From Aquatica leii (taxonomy: Eukaryota > Arthropoda > Insecta > Coleoptera > Lampyridae), in NCBI GenBank assembly GCA_035610365.1, contig CM069438.1, forward strand, positions 51,518,837 to 51,582,836: DNA of 64,000 nucleotides. The letters are read 5' to 3'. The number at the start of each line of letters is the position of its first letter. Within the stretch, counting starts at the first letter, position 1. Positions 19,667-31,165 of the stretch are shown in pieces. A model generated the notes under the pieces. That model was not told where the DNA came from. It saw nothing but the letters and a program-made list of their open reading frames with translations, and did no database searches. The translations under genes were made by a program, and so were the position numbers.

Positions 19667-20338
19667 TCAATTAGCTTGCCGGAAAATACCGTTTCTAACA
19701 GTGTAAAATAAAGTGTTTGTTTCATTGATGACTTTTATTTTCGGTCGGTTAACTTCGGTTTTAGGATCGCTTGATGTCCTGGACACCGTTTCTTTATTGC
19801 AGTCACCCGGACAACACCGTCTAACAAGAGAGTATTCCTTCAACAAATCTGGCACCCTAGAACCGTACCACTTCTTGACTTTTCTGTTTTTAGATACAAC
19901 CGTCCGCCCAGAGTTGTCTTCACAAGTTCGTTTAAAAATTGTTGCTACTGAGTTAAAACGTTCGCTTAAAAAACCAAGCGGATCGTAAATTTGTGGAATA
20001 CTATCAGGAATTGTTCTTTTTGTAATAATTTTAGTCGCCGAAGATATAACTGAATAAATAAGCAAGTCTGTTTCGGTGTTGCGAATGGAGAATTCGAAGT
20101 TTTGGATAGAACTGCTAGGTCATTTGCTACATTGCGTAGTTCAAAACCATCTTATTTAATAGTTTCATTTTCATTGGCCAACTGAATTAAACAGGATATC
20201 GCCTGAAAAGCTACAGATGCAATTCTATACGTAACTGCAGGATGTGTGTAATAAGAACTTTGTGAACAATATGATTACTGCATAGAATCCGCGACGTTAC
20301 TATGGAGGTCAGTCGTATGCAAATTAGTCTGCTCGAAG
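19667..20338 (-). pseudogene. BEL/Pao pol relic (RT-RNase H junction)
   Basis: On the minus strand, 20065-19667 reads SATKIITKRTIPDSIPQIYDP then LGFLS, the conserved KRTILS..A.IFDPLG connector of BEL/Pao polyproteins. Farther upstream, to about 20338, AFQAISCLIQLANENE resembles the RT thumb segment. A stop-rich relic, cut by PLE-2 at 20339. Confidence 0.65.
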
Positions 20339-20408
20339 AAGAATTTAATTAACATTAGAATGTCTTCCGGGTTTGGGCCGTGTCATAGTTGCAACCGAAG
20401 CTGCCAAC

Positions 20409-20440
20409 GTTTCGCCCACTTTCGTAAGGGGCTTCATCAG
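20409..20440 (-). ncRNA. hammerhead-like core at the 3' end of PLE-2
   Basis: Reverse complement gives CTGATGA, the GCCC/GGGC stem II and GAAAC, identical in order to 954-985. The inverted 5' copy (from 22803) keeps the GAAAC half but not CTGATGA. Confidence 0.6.
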
Positions 20441-20664
20441 GGCGTGAGATAAATCGCAAAACTCAAACAAGCAATCGAAATCTAACTAAGAACTTCTCAA
20501 AAGTTAGGTTATCCACTTGTAAAACAAGCCATAACCTAAACTATGAAAAGGTAAGAAAGAAAACGATAACCTGAAAAAGCAAACGAAAATCTAACAAAGA
20601 ACCACTACCGAGTTAGGTAATCAACTTGTGAACCAAGCCAGATTCTAAACTCCGTAGAAGTGAC

Positions 20665-22851
20665 TTAAGAAGAAATGGTCTCCGTATTTAAAGGAAAAGG
20701 ATCGTCACGGATGATTAAGCTCGACCCTGATTGGGTTACGGTTGCTAGGGGGCGTGTTTTTGATAAATGACTAATAACCGGGAACCAAAGAGGGGATAGT
20801 TCGAAACCATGATCGCGATTGAAGTTATTGGGGTGTTTGATGATTTCTATGCTTTCTCGGAATTTCCTGTTGAAAAAGAATGGAGATTTGGCAATCAACG
20901 AAACATTATCAAAATCTATCTTGTGACCTGTAGTAAAATGATGTTCAGCGACCGCAGACTTGGAAGTATACCTTTTTCTTATACAACGATCATGTTCTGA
21001 AATGCGAGTAATGACGGAACGACCGGTTTCACCAATGTAGACTAAACCACAAGAACAGGGAATTTGGTATACACCTTGAGATGAAAGTGTAGGAAATTTG
21101 TCTTTGGGAGAAGGAAGAATCTGAGAGATTTTGCCTGTCGAGTTGAATATTGGTTTAATACCATTCTTACGAAGGAGTTTCCCTATTTGATCTGTAACCT
21201 TGTGAATGTAGGGTAAAAAGGCCAATTTCGGGTTGGATTCGGGAGTAGAAATGTCCTTCGGTAATCGAGTACGTGGATGTAAACGACGATTAATAACTCT
21301 ATGAATATCTCGCTTTACATAACCATTGTTCACTAAGGTTCTAGTAAGATGACGGAGTTCTGAGTCTAGATTCTCAGGTTGACAAATAGAAAAGGCACGA
21401 TGGACCAAAGATTCAATAACAGAACGTTTCTGTGCAGGATGATGATGAGACGAAGCATGAAGGTATCTGTCCGTATGGGTGGGTTTGCGATAAACAGAAT
21501 GGCCTAGAAGTCCGTCGGGCTTACGAGTCACAAGAACGTCAAGAAATGGAAGAGAACCATTACTTTCGATTTCCATAGTAAATTTGATATCTAAGTGTTG
21601 ATTGTTAAGATGATCAAGAAATTTAGACAATTCAAGATGACCATGAGACCAAACAATAAACGTGTCGTCAACATATCTAAACCACACTTTAGGTTTTAAT
21701 ATTGATGATTCCAAAGCAACCGTTTCAAAGGATTCCATAAAAATGTTAGCTACAACAGGTGATAGAGGAGAACCCATAGCAGCACCAGAAACTTGTTCGT
21801 AAAACTTATTATCAAATTGGAAGTAAGTAGAGGATAGACACTTTTCAATAAGAGGAACCAAACTCAAGTCCTTGCCATGTTGAGACAGAATCTGTTTGAT
21901 GATAATAAGCGAATCCTTAATAGGAACTTTAGTGAAAAGTGAAGTAACATCAAAGCTCACGAGAAGATCTTGGGGTTCAAGTTTTATAGTTTCTAGACGT
22001 TGAATAAAATGCTGAGAGTTGAGGATGTGAGAAGAGGTTTTACCTGTAAACTCGCAAAGAATGTTGGACAAGAACTTGGCAAGCTTGTAAGTAGGAGATT
22101 GGATAGTACTAACGATTGGTCGAAAAGGAATACCTTGTTTGTGAATTTTGGGAAGTCCGTATAGACGAGGTGGTTTAGAATCTGATGGGGTAAGTCGACG
22201 TTTAGTTTCAGGAGGTAGATTGGAAGATTTGATGATTTGGCTAACCTCGCGTTCAATCCTCGAAGTGGGGTTATGGGTTAGAAGAGCGTAAGTTTCCTCA
22301 GACAAAATAGAATTGATTTTCGTAACATAATCAATATGGTTCAAAACTACAGTGGCGTTGCCTTTGTCGGCTGGAAGAACAATAATATCAGGGTTCTTAC
22401 GAAGACTTTTTAGAGCTGACTCTTCCGACTTAGAAATGTTGGATTTAGGAATTTTAGATGATTCAAGGATTTTACCAGTGTTAATACGAATGGGATCTGA
22501 GATGTGGCGTGGAAGATGTCTTATAGACGACTCAACAGCACATAGAATATCTTCTTTAGGAATACGTTTGGGGGCAACCGCAAAATTCAAACCCTTAGAG
22601 AGCACTGATTCCTGTTCTGAAGTGAGAACCAAACTAGATAAATTGACAACCGTCTTTACTGAGTTAGTAGTAGAAGAAACTTTACGATTCTTGGATTCCA
22701 ATAATTGAAACTTTTTGAGATGACCTTCAGTGGTTAGTCGTAGAGTGGTATCAGACTGCTGGTAAGTAATGGTGTCAAAGAATTTCCAATCATCAGGAGA
22801 TAAAGTGGGCGAAACGTTGGCAGCTTCGGTTGCAACTATGACACGGCCCAA
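20665..22851 (-). CDS. Penelope-type reverse transcriptase with GIY-YIG endonuclease
   Basis: 728 codons without a break. The N-terminal third contains the PLE DKG motif (VLPADKGNATVVLN). RT follows: LYGLPKIHKQGIPFRPIV, LLVSFDVTSLFTKVPI, GAAMGSPLSPVVANIFMES and catalytic WFRYVDDTFIVW. The C-terminal GIY-YIG nuclease has CSCGLVYIGETGRSV and the ISEHDR helix. It should nick DNA and copy its own RNA at the nick. The listed start is a TTG inside the inverted 5' repeat. No in-frame ATG exists before the Met of GAAMGSP, so an upstream exon, non-AUG initiation or a 5' truncation must be assumed. All catalytic motifs are intact, suggesting recent activity of the family. Confidence 0.9.
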   Translation of the reverse strand: MGRVIVATEAANVSPTLSPDDWKFFDTITYQQSDTTLRLTTEGHLKKFQLLESKNRKVSSTTNSVKTVVNLSSLVLTSEQESVLSKGLNFAVAPKRIPKEDILCAVESSIRHLPRHISDPIRINTGKILESSKIPKSNISKSEESALKSLRKNPDIIVLPADKGNATVVLNHIDYVTKINSILSEETYALLTHNPTSRIEREVSQIIKSSNLPPETKRRLTPSDSKPPRLYGLPKIHKQGIPFRPIVSTIQSPTYKLAKFLSNILCEFTGKTSSHILNSQHFIQRLETIKLEPQDLLVSFDVTSLFTKVPIKDSLIIIKQILSQHGKDLSLVPLIEKCLSSTYFQFDNKFYEQVSGAAMGSPLSPVVANIFMESFETVALESSILKPKVWFRYVDDTFIVWSHGHLELSKFLDHLNNQHLDIKFTMEIESNGSLPFLDVLVTRKPDGLLGHSVYRKPTHTDRYLHASSHHHPAQKRSVIESLVHRAFSICQPENLDSELRHLTRTLVNNGYVKRDIHRVINRRLHPRTRLPKDISTPESNPKLAFLPYIHKVTDQIGKLLRKNGIKPIFNSTGKISQILPSPKDKFPTLSSQGVYQIPCSCGLVYIGETGRSVITRISEHDRCIRKRYTSKSAVAEHHFTTGHKIDFDNVSLIAKSPFFFNRKFRESIEIIKHPNNFNRDHGFELSPLWFPVISHLSKTRPLATVTQSGSSLIIRDDPFPLNTETISS

Positions 22852-22918
22852 ACCCGGAAGACATTCTAATGTTAGTATAGATTCCGGCCGTGGAAGCCTT
22901 CGCTATTACATTAAGAAT

Positions 22919-23301
22919 TTAATTGACCATATACGGGCGTTTTTTGGACTTCAGGTTCAACATTTTTGGGTTGGTGAAACTGATGCATTTTAAATCGCCC
23001 TCAAAAAATAAAAACTTCGACAATGACCTCTCTGGTTGATGACGCATAACGAATTGCAGTGATCTGTCAAATCGGGTTAGTAGCAACAATAAACTTATGA
23101 TAACAACCAAATATTTTTGTCCATATTTGTCCAATAACGCCAAAACGGCGTCATATTGAACTCGGTTTGACAGATCACTTGAACGCCTTGTCTGAACAGC
23201 CAATAGGAATTCTTATTTTTTTAGAGTAATTTAAAATCTAGCAGTTTGACCAACCCAAAAACGTTAAACCTGAAGTCCAAAAATTTGCCTGAATATGGTC
23301 A
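22919..23301. mobile_element. small inverted-repeat element (MITE) beside PLE-2
   Basis: Ends of ~60 bp are inverted copies: GACCATATACGGGCG ... CTTCAGGTTCAACATT at the left and its reverse complement at 23240-23300. Inside, GATCTGTCAAATCGGGTT (23060) and its inverted partner near 23160 form a second hairpin. No coding capacity. A diverged piece occurs at ~28570-28680. Confidence 0.7.
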
Positions 23302-24132
23302 ATAGACCCTATTAGTGTGACGTCAAAATTGTCTGGGAAATTTAAAATTTTGGACAACTCACATTTTGACGCCGAGAAATTGACCTTTAACGCCACGTTG
23401 TTAAGGTTTATAATAAAAAGGTGTAAGTTTGCTTCATATTTGTGGAGTTATTATAACGAAATGAGTGGCAAAGAGTCTTGAAATGTTAACCACGAAGCTT
23501 GTATTTGTGTTTTAGAAAGAAATTTCAATGTAAAAAGACACACAAATCTTTTAATTTCGTATTTACGATAAGGATGCAAACCACAAAAATTCAACTTAGT
23601 TACGCGATACGTCGCTTTGTTATGATTTTGTATTTGCAGTGCTTTCTGTACTACATAACCTCCAATATTACTTAATTCTTAACTTGCTCTCCTTCCTGTG
23701 TTGCCTGTGTTCATTATCGTATTTCCTAAGCCTTTACCATTTATTAGTATTCGTTTCATTGTTAATTGTTTTATACTAACTTATTAGATTAATAGTAGTA
23801 GTTTTTAGTACATTAGCGACGTATGGCGTAACTAAGTTGAATTTTTGTGGTTTGCATCCTTATCGTAAATACGAAATTAAAAGAATTGTGTGTCTTTTTA
23901 CATTGAAATTTCTTTCTAACACACAAATAGAAGCTTCGTGGTTAACATTTCAAGACCCCTTGCCACTCATTTCGTTATAATAACTCCACAAAGATGAAGC
24001 AAACTTATACCTTTTTATTATAAACCTTAACAACGTGGCGTTAAGGGTCAATTTCTCGACGTCAAAATGTGAGTTGTCCAAAATTTTAAATTTCCCAGAC
24101 AATTTTGACGTCATCACTAATGGGGTCTATTG
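23300..24132. mobile_element. foldback element with ~315-bp inverted arms
   Basis: The left arm 23300-23616 and right arm 23815-24132 are near-perfect inverted copies separated by ~200 bp. The outer ends read CAATAGACCC and GGGTCTATTG. No transposase. It looks like a non-autonomous foldback/MITE-type DNA transposon. Confidence 0.85.
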
Positions 24133-25185
24133 GAGTACTTAGATGAGGTACAAACTAAATATTTTACTGAGAAGTATATAACTTCTGCTGCAGATGTCAT
24201 TGATGGTAAAAAGGTGGCATCTATTATCATTAACACTTACACTGCACCAGCTAATGAGAACGTAGCGTATAACAAAGATTTGGCTGATTTTCATAAAGTT
24301 GACAGTGCTGGGTTGTCGGTACTAACTAACAATATAACCGAAAATATTTTAAAAGGTGTGATGCGCTTAACTTTAATTTAGTCTACTTTAACTAGTAGTG
24401 GAAAAAAGATAATTATTATGTATTAGCATTGGTATTAGCTACATTTTTCTTGGAAACGCGGGTTTAGAAAGCCCACTCAGGCCCTCCTTCAGTTACGCCT
24501 ATGATCACGACTTGATGTCATATTTTTCAATGTAAACTTAATTTTTCACTTTATAATTTGTTTTGTTTTTATACGTGTTAATTTTGTACCACGAGACTGA
24601 TATGTTGTTATATTAAACAAAACCGGTTGGCGCAAATTCAAAATATTTCGCCACAATAATTTGTCAAAAAATATATATACATCCAAAAAAATATTGTACG
24701 CCACTGTCAATACCGTTCCAACTTGTGTTTGTAGCTGTAGTGGCCCATGTTGTTTTTAGGTTTAGGTGCACAATTGTGCCAAAAGAAGTACAATGCTTAG
24801 TTATTTTGCATAGTGGCACTTCTTTAAAGAAAAATTGCACAAGGACAAGTAGCTTACAAGAAAAGTTTTTTTAATGTGATTGTGTCAAAATAGAAATGTA
24901 ACAATGTCGGAAATTGTACAGGAGTATAAAAGAATACACTCTGGTAAATATGGGTATATTTAATTTTGTTTATTTTATATTTAAAATATTTGTTGATTAT
25001 ATGTTATTGTTGAATAAATACAAGTTTTTCTATTTTTTGCCCTTTTCAAATTCAAATGTGTACAGTTGGCGCTAATGTGTAAACTAACATGGCAGCCAAC
25101 GACATTTATAAAAATAACCTAACGGCATTGATCTTCATACTCGATTACCTTTGATTACTCTTGTAATTGTGGACTATAGAAAAAT
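24133..25185. other. intergenic; orphan ORF and 5' region of ZAD gene C
   Basis: An open frame at 24130-24381 (83 codons, acidic, no recognised motif) touches the foldback element end. A GTACGCCACTGTCAATACCG block at ~24697, shared with genes A and D, precedes gene C. Confidence 0.45.
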
Positions 25186-26695
25186 ATGGAAGAAAAGACA
25201 ATAAATACCTGTCGAATTTGTTTACTAGAAATAGTGAAAACTGAGCACTATTATTTTATCAACAACGACCATGAATTAATGCTACAATCCAAGCTGTTGG
25301 ATTTTCTACCAGAAATCGTAAGTACATTTGGATCGATTCGATTAACTAACATTAAACTTCTTACAGGATCTAAATATCACACCGAACCCAATTGCTTGTA
25401 ACAGGTGTATGATTACAATTGAAGAAATATATCAATTTAAACAAGTGGGTATGCAAACCGAAACAACTATTAGAAGTTTACGACAACAAGCAGTAATTAA
25501 AGAGGAGTGGATTAACGATAACATTACAGTCAAACATCCAGAACTGTCCTATTACTACAAAAGTAAAACTTTATCAACAAATTGCAATGTTGAAAAACCA
25601 TTTAAATGCAATATATGTGATTACTCCACTACCAATAAGACTGATTTGAAAAGGCATATGTGTAAGCACACTGGTGAAAAACCATTTAAATGTCATGTAT
25701 GTGATTACTGTAGTATCACTGATGGTTCTTTAAAATTGCATCTACGTAAGCACATTGGTCAGAAACCATTTAAATGCAAAATATGTGATTATTGTAGTGA
25801 CCATGAACATAATTTGAAAAGGCATATAACTAAGCAAATAAGTGAAAGACCATTTAAATGCAATATATGTAATTATTGTACTACCACTAAAGCCTATTTA
25901 AAACGGCATTTAAAGAATCACACTGGTGAAAGACCATTTAAATGCAATATATGTGATTACTGCAGCGTCACTAGGTCAATTTTGAAAAGACATATGTGCA
26001 AGCATACTGGTGAAAAACCGTTTAAATGTAATATATGTGATTTCTGTAGTATCACAAAGTCAGATTTAAATCAACATATGTGTAAGCATACTGGTGAAAA
26101 ACCGTTTAAATGCAATATATGTGATTACTGCAGTGTCAATAAGTCGATTTTAAAAAGACACATGTGCAAGCATACTGGTGAAAAACCATTCAAATGTAGT
26201 ATATGTGATTTCTGTAGTATCACTAAGTCTGATTTAAATCAACATATGCGTAAGCATACTGGGGAGAAACCATACAAATGCAATATATGTGATTACAGCA
26301 CTACTACCATGCCACTGTTAAAAATGCATTTGCAGAAGCACACTGGCGGGAAACCATTTAAATGCAATAATTGTGATTACTGTGCTACCACCATGTGGCA
26401 CTTAAAAACGCATCTGCAGAAGCACACTGGTGAGAAACCTTTTCAATGCAATGTATGTGATTACAGCAGCATCACAAAGTCGCTTTTAAAAATGCATATG
26501 CTTAAGCATACTGGGGAGAAACCATATAAATGCGATATGTGCGATTACTGTAGTGCCACCAGGTCCCAGTTAAAAATTCATATGCGTAAACACACTGGTG
26601 AAAAACCATTTAAATGCAATATATGTGATTACTGCAGTACCCACATGTCCAATTTAAAAACACACATGCGTCGGCATACTGTTGAGTCATTTTAA
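25186..26695 (+). CDS. ZAD-C2H2 zinc-finger protein, paralog C (13 fingers)
   Basis: Exons 25186-25317 and 25367-26695 with a 49-bp GT-AG phase-0 intron, 486 residues. The ZAD comprises [10 protein letters not shown] (exon 1) and CNRCMITIEEIYQF (exon 2). Thirteen C2H2 modules run from residue ~110 to the end, linked by TGEKPF(K/Q)C linkers. Module 3 has Gln for its last zinc His (HITKQ). Modules 5-6 and 7-8 are a recent tandem duplication (SILKRHMCKH then SITKSDLNQHM, twice). The longest array of the cluster. Expected to be a nuclear DNA-binding protein; targets unknown. Confidence 0.93.
25318..25366 (+). other. 49-bp intron of ZAD gene C
   Basis: GTAAGT start, TTACAG end, branch-like TTAACTAACATTAAA. 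Confidence 0.88.
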
Positions 26696-28076
26696 TGCAA
26701 CACGTCCTGAGGACTTTAGGCGGATCTGTTCTATGATCCATGGTTTTTAGGTCATTATCTTAAGCGCCCATGTTCAGCACTGATTTCCGTTTCAGTCTTT
26801 TTACTGCGTAGAATTGGTTTAACACATTAAGTGCGGAATGTGCACATATCAGCTACAGTTTTAACTGCGATGCTTATGGCGAAATCTTAAATGCAACTGT
26901 GTAAGGTGACCGTCGTGAATAAGTGGTTAATGGTTCCAGTTTTCAAATTTCTCAATTTTTTTGGAAATTTGACAATTTTATGAATTAGGCATGGCAAAAA
27001 CTGTTACCTGAGAGTAACATCGCTTAATTTCTATTATCTACAGTTTTTGAGATTAATAAAACAAACTAAAAACATATAAAATTATTTTATTGTTCTTAAC
27101 AGTCATACATTTTAATTTTTCGCTATTGTAAACCGTCTTTGACAGTTTTTGCGCACTTGTCAACATAAACGTCAAATTATTTTTGAGAATTTGGGGAAAA
27201 AAGCGTCCAATTTACACAGGAACTCTTTAAATAAGCGACTATTATTGTTGAGGATGAGGTTTACAAACATTAATTACGAAGAAAGTACTCGTGATATTAC
27301 AAAAGTACTTAACTAACGTAAAATTGATGTAATAAAAACGCGATCTGGTTGGCTGAGAAATGTAATAAACCCTGGAAGTAAATGATCAAATCCTGCTGCT
27401 TTGCTCAATTTATTCTTCAATTTAAAGGTTTAATTTTATCCCTTCGCTGGGTTATTTTTGAAAGATTCTTGATTTTTCAATTACTTGTGAAATGGAGGGA
27501 ATACGCTACCACGAAAAACAACAGATACATGCAATAACGCAAATGTAACAAGATGTGCGAGGAGTAGATAACGTGTTTGAAAGCAGAATGCCGATTAGTT
27601 TTATTTTTCAATTAAAACAAATTAAATACGAAAGATTATTACATGTAAAAAAATTAAATATAAGTAAACTAGAGTGTCGCATTATCTTATTTTCATTTTG
27701 CGGCCAATATAGTAGTGTACGCCACTGTGAAGACCGTTGCAACTTGTGCTGGCGGTTTATCACTGATCTGGCGATGAGTTGGCGAGTTGAAAAAATAATT
27801 TTTTTGTGTAATAAAGCTGTTATGTTTTATTGAGTTTTGTTATATAAGAATGGGAAGTGGTCACGTATTATGCCAATTACGTACGCAGATACTTCACACC
27901 TTTTCTTACATAGACGTGATATTTTATCTCGCGATTATCTCACTTTGGCGGTATTTTTTTTGAATTTGTGATTCTACATATTGATCCCTTTTTTTAAGTT
28001 GGCGACATTGACGGTTGGCTAACTTGGCGACATTATTTGGACTTTGGTTGCTTTGGTGTTAGTAGCATCAGCGACA
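26696..28076. other. intergenic; includes copied ZAD-gene 5' region
   Basis: No gene recognised. GTACGCCACTGTGAAGACCGTTGCAACTTG near 27717-27746 matches the upstream blocks of genes A and C and precedes the dead copy D. Confidence 0.5.
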
Positions 28077-28520
28077 AGCACATGTCGAATTTGTTAAAAT
28101 GTTTGTTAAAAATAGTAGAAACCAAGCAGTATTACTTTTTTTTAACGACAATGAATTAGTGCTACAATCGCAATTGGATTTTCTATCAGAAATTGTAAGT
28201 ATAACTAGATGGATTCTTTTGACTAACATTAACCTCATTACAAGATCTATATACCACGCCGAACCTAATTACTTGTAACAGATGGAGAAATATACGAATT
28301 TAAACAACTGGCTATAGAAACCGAAACAACTAATGGAATTTGTGACGATAGGCAGCATTAGCGATGACTGGAAATCAATACGGGTGTAACAAGGAATTTT
28401 CGAGCACATTGGTGAGAATCCATTTAAATAAATATGGAATTTAAATGGTTTTTCACCAGTTTACTTTACAGATGACTATGGCACCACCAATGGTTCTTTA
28501 AATAGGGATATCCATGAGCA
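28077..28520 (+). pseudogene. ZAD-C2H2 paralog D, dead copy
   Basis: Exon 1 is recognisable (TGTCGAATTTG, AAATAGTAGAAACCAAGCAG, CTATCAGAAATT) but lacks the normal start and has an insertion after the first Cys codons. The intron position is kept, with GTAAGT at 28195. Where the paralogs end in ACAG this copy has ACAA, so the acceptor is lost or moved by one base. Exon 2 retains ATATACGAATTTAAACAACTGG (EIYEFKQL) and then collapses to finger scraps up to about 28520. Confidence 0.85.
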
Positions 28521-29592
28521 CTAGAGGAAAGAAGAAATTGACCTCATTCCGTCTTTTTCTTTTTGTACTTAAGATTTAACATTTTCGGGTTGGTCATACT
28601 GGTGAATTTTAAACGTGAAACTGGTTTCAATATGGCGTCTTTGGACAAATCAAACCGTCATCGTGTTTATTATTAGATTACAACTACTGTTGTGATGCAA
28701 ATGAAGGAGCACAAGGTCTTAAAAAAGCATATATGTCTATATAAGTATAACTTAAGTTTTATTATTTTTAAGATAGAGCATTCACGAAGAAAGTGATGAG
28801 CCTCGACAGGATAATTTTTGATGTAACAGGCGCAGTGTTTTCAGGAAAAAGAATGCAAGTAGTAAAACGTAAAATACAAAAATACTCTTTAATGTGAATA
28901 AAGTTTTACATGTTCCTATCTTTATTTATCTAGGTCTATTATGCATCTAGTTTTCCTTTTATTAAAAAATTCAGTATTATTATTTAAAAATTAAAAATAC
29001 TTTCTGATTTCACAACTTTCATTTTGCCAGGGGGGGGGGGAAATACCTTCTATATTAAATTTTTACTGCATGTCTAAGCCAAGTCAATTTTGAAATATTA
29101 AATATTTTCCAATTTTTTGACAGTTTTAGTATTTACATACATTTTTTATTAGGTCGATGGGATTTTAGCAATAAAATTTGCTAGACTTGGGTGTGAAATT
29201 AAAAAATTGCTAAATATTTTTGCACAAATTATATTCGTTAAGAGTTGTGCAGAAGTAAAATGATTAGTATTTTAACGAATTTATTTTTATACTCGTTCAC
29301 AAGTGGCTTTAATGTGTTCTGTTTTGGCGGGTCACAAGTATATTGAGAAACCGCATGTTGATATCTGTAATGATACCGCAAAAGATCCAACCGGACCACG
29401 CAGGTGTTTCTGCAAACTTTACGACTGACCTTGGAGGGAGCAAATGGTCGATAGTGACTCACAAAGGTCTTACATCTTAAAGATGAGATATCGACCTAAA
29501 CCGAGGAGATTAGGATCTTAAATCTTGACATATGCGATCTTCAACAACCGTGTTTGATCGAGCTCTTGCTGTGAGCAGACGTGGCTGAATAT
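28521..29592. other. intergenic; MITE fragment and simple tracts
   Basis: 28570-28680 resembles the MITE at 22919-23301. A run of ten G lies near 29031. No gene recognised. Confidence 0.45.
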
Positions 29593-31165
29593 TTATATAC
29601 AGGAGGTTGCCGAGAATTACCATGCGGATTAGTAGCGATTGAAACACGCGTTGGGTGGACACTTATAGGTAAAATCACGCCTATTAGTGCACGTTCTAAT
29701 GTAAATATGTGAAGAATGTCTTCATAACATCTGTGGGAACTTGAAGCGCTAGGGATTAAGGACCTTCTAATAAGCGGACTAAGGAGGAAACTTCTTGCAA
29801 ACCCTGAATGTTAATAAAGATGGGCGTTATGTGGTTTTTCTTCCATGGTTAGAGGGTCACCTCGTCTCTACTAACTACAAATTGTTTCAAAAGAGGTTAT
29901 ATTTGGCCGTCCGTAGACTGAAGAATTTTTACTTGTTTGTGCAATATGAGCAGATTTTTCGTGAGTGGGAAGCGGAACAAATTGATACTTCAGAATGTCT
30001 GAATGTGAACCAATCTCTTTCATAGACCGGTTGTTAAGGAATATAGTGCGACAACAAAAATTCGATCTGTACACGATGCGTCTGCAAACGAAAAGGACAG
30101 AACCATTGCTTGGAGAAAGGGTCAAATTCCGTGGTTGTTAAGAAAAGAACCAAGAATTTCTCAAACTGTGGATCTATTAAATGGTCTAAGAGGTCATTTT
30201 CCGTCACAAACGGATTTGTTTTGGCTATTTCTTCTAGGGGCTAACATTGGAATATCAGTTATCTAGGTGCTTAAAAAGATGTGGTGAGGCCGAAACTGTT
30301 TATTCCAAGGATATTGTAGAAAGGTGGCAATTTCTATGTTGATAATTGTGTGACTAGTCTGACAGATGAGGATTTGGGTGAGAGAAAATTCAAGCTGAGA
30401 GGGTGGGAGCAGATATGATTGTTGGTCTATGTCTTGTAGTTTGTTTGAATTGATGCTCATAGAAAGATATTTTGACCGCAAATTCAAACCTTTTGGAAGA
30501 CTATCTTGACATGACAATACGGTGGTTACAATACGTCAGATTTTTTCCATAGTACAGAAAGTACGCTATCTTCCGAGCGGTTCATTTAGAGCTGACTATA
30601 TCCCTGTCTACCATGTTTTCTTCAGGCCTTAGGTTGCGACGGGCAGGAATAACCTACAGTGACAATGGGATCAACTTCGTAGGCATCGAGAATGCCTTGT
30701 CGCTTCTAGATTGGGACTGGATCGTGTGTGAAACGTTCGTTCAACGCATTTGCTGGCGATTCAACCACCCCACATGGTTCTGGGAACGTTTAATCGGAGT
30801 GTTTTAACTATTACGCAAAGTATATTGAGTTCGGCGAGTTTGAGCTATGAAAACTCTCTCTAAAGACTCGTATCGAGTATCTTGGACAATTGAAGTTTTT
30901 GTGTGACAGATCGTCAAATTGTGATTAGCGAGTTGGTGCTTGTCGTCGACAACAACAACAAACGTTTAAACTGGTTAATTGGAGGAATTGTGGAAATTTT
31001 ACCGGGTAAGGAAGGCCGAGGGCAGCTATTAGGGTCACTACAAAGACCGTATGTCCCAAAATGTGGCAGTGTTCCAAATTTTGATTTCAGAGGTGAAGAG
31101 GCGGTGAGGAATGTTAGAAATCCATCCTTGAACGTGAGGGTACTGTCGGTGCGGGAGTGCAAGGG
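29593..31165 (+). pseudogene. BEL/Pao retrotransposon relic
   Basis: Read in broken frames in pol order. Protease end at ~29600 (CGLVAIETRVGWTLIGK). RT lead-in at 29795-30025 (GRYVVFLPWLEGH ... FREWEAEQ). RT at ~30030-30260 (VHDASANEKDRTIAW, LLNGLRGHFPSQTDLFW). Integrase at 30613-30807 (YSDNGINFVGIENAL, WRFNHPT). C-terminal module at 30903-31175 (NKRLNWLIGGIVEILPGKEG). Large deletions remove the RT core, RNase H and most of integrase. No LTRs identified. Confidence 0.75.

Larger units (their letters stand above)
20351..22912 (-). mobile_element. Penelope-like element PLE-2 with uninterrupted ORF
   Basis: Flanked by a 12-bp direct duplication AAGAATTTAATT (20339-20350 and 22913-22924), the target-site duplication. 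On the coding (minus) strand the 3' end carries the terminal repeat with the hammerhead core. The 5' end carries part of the same repeat in inverted orientation (22803-22912). It is the best preserved of the three PLEs and the same family as PLE-1. Confidence 0.92.

Noticed and set aside
24130..24381. 83-codon ORF as a gene
   Set aside because: It starts inside the foldback element end, has no recognised motif and no splice context; kept only as an orphan frame.
25600..26690. Regular ~84-bp repeats resembling a CRISPR-like or satellite array
   Set aside because: The period is the 28-residue C2H2 finger repeat within an open frame; the same holds for the other ZAD genes.
29031..29040. Run of ten G as a regulatory G-quadruplex
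   Set aside because: A single homopolymer in unannotated AT-rich DNA; more likely a simple repeat or sequencing artefact.
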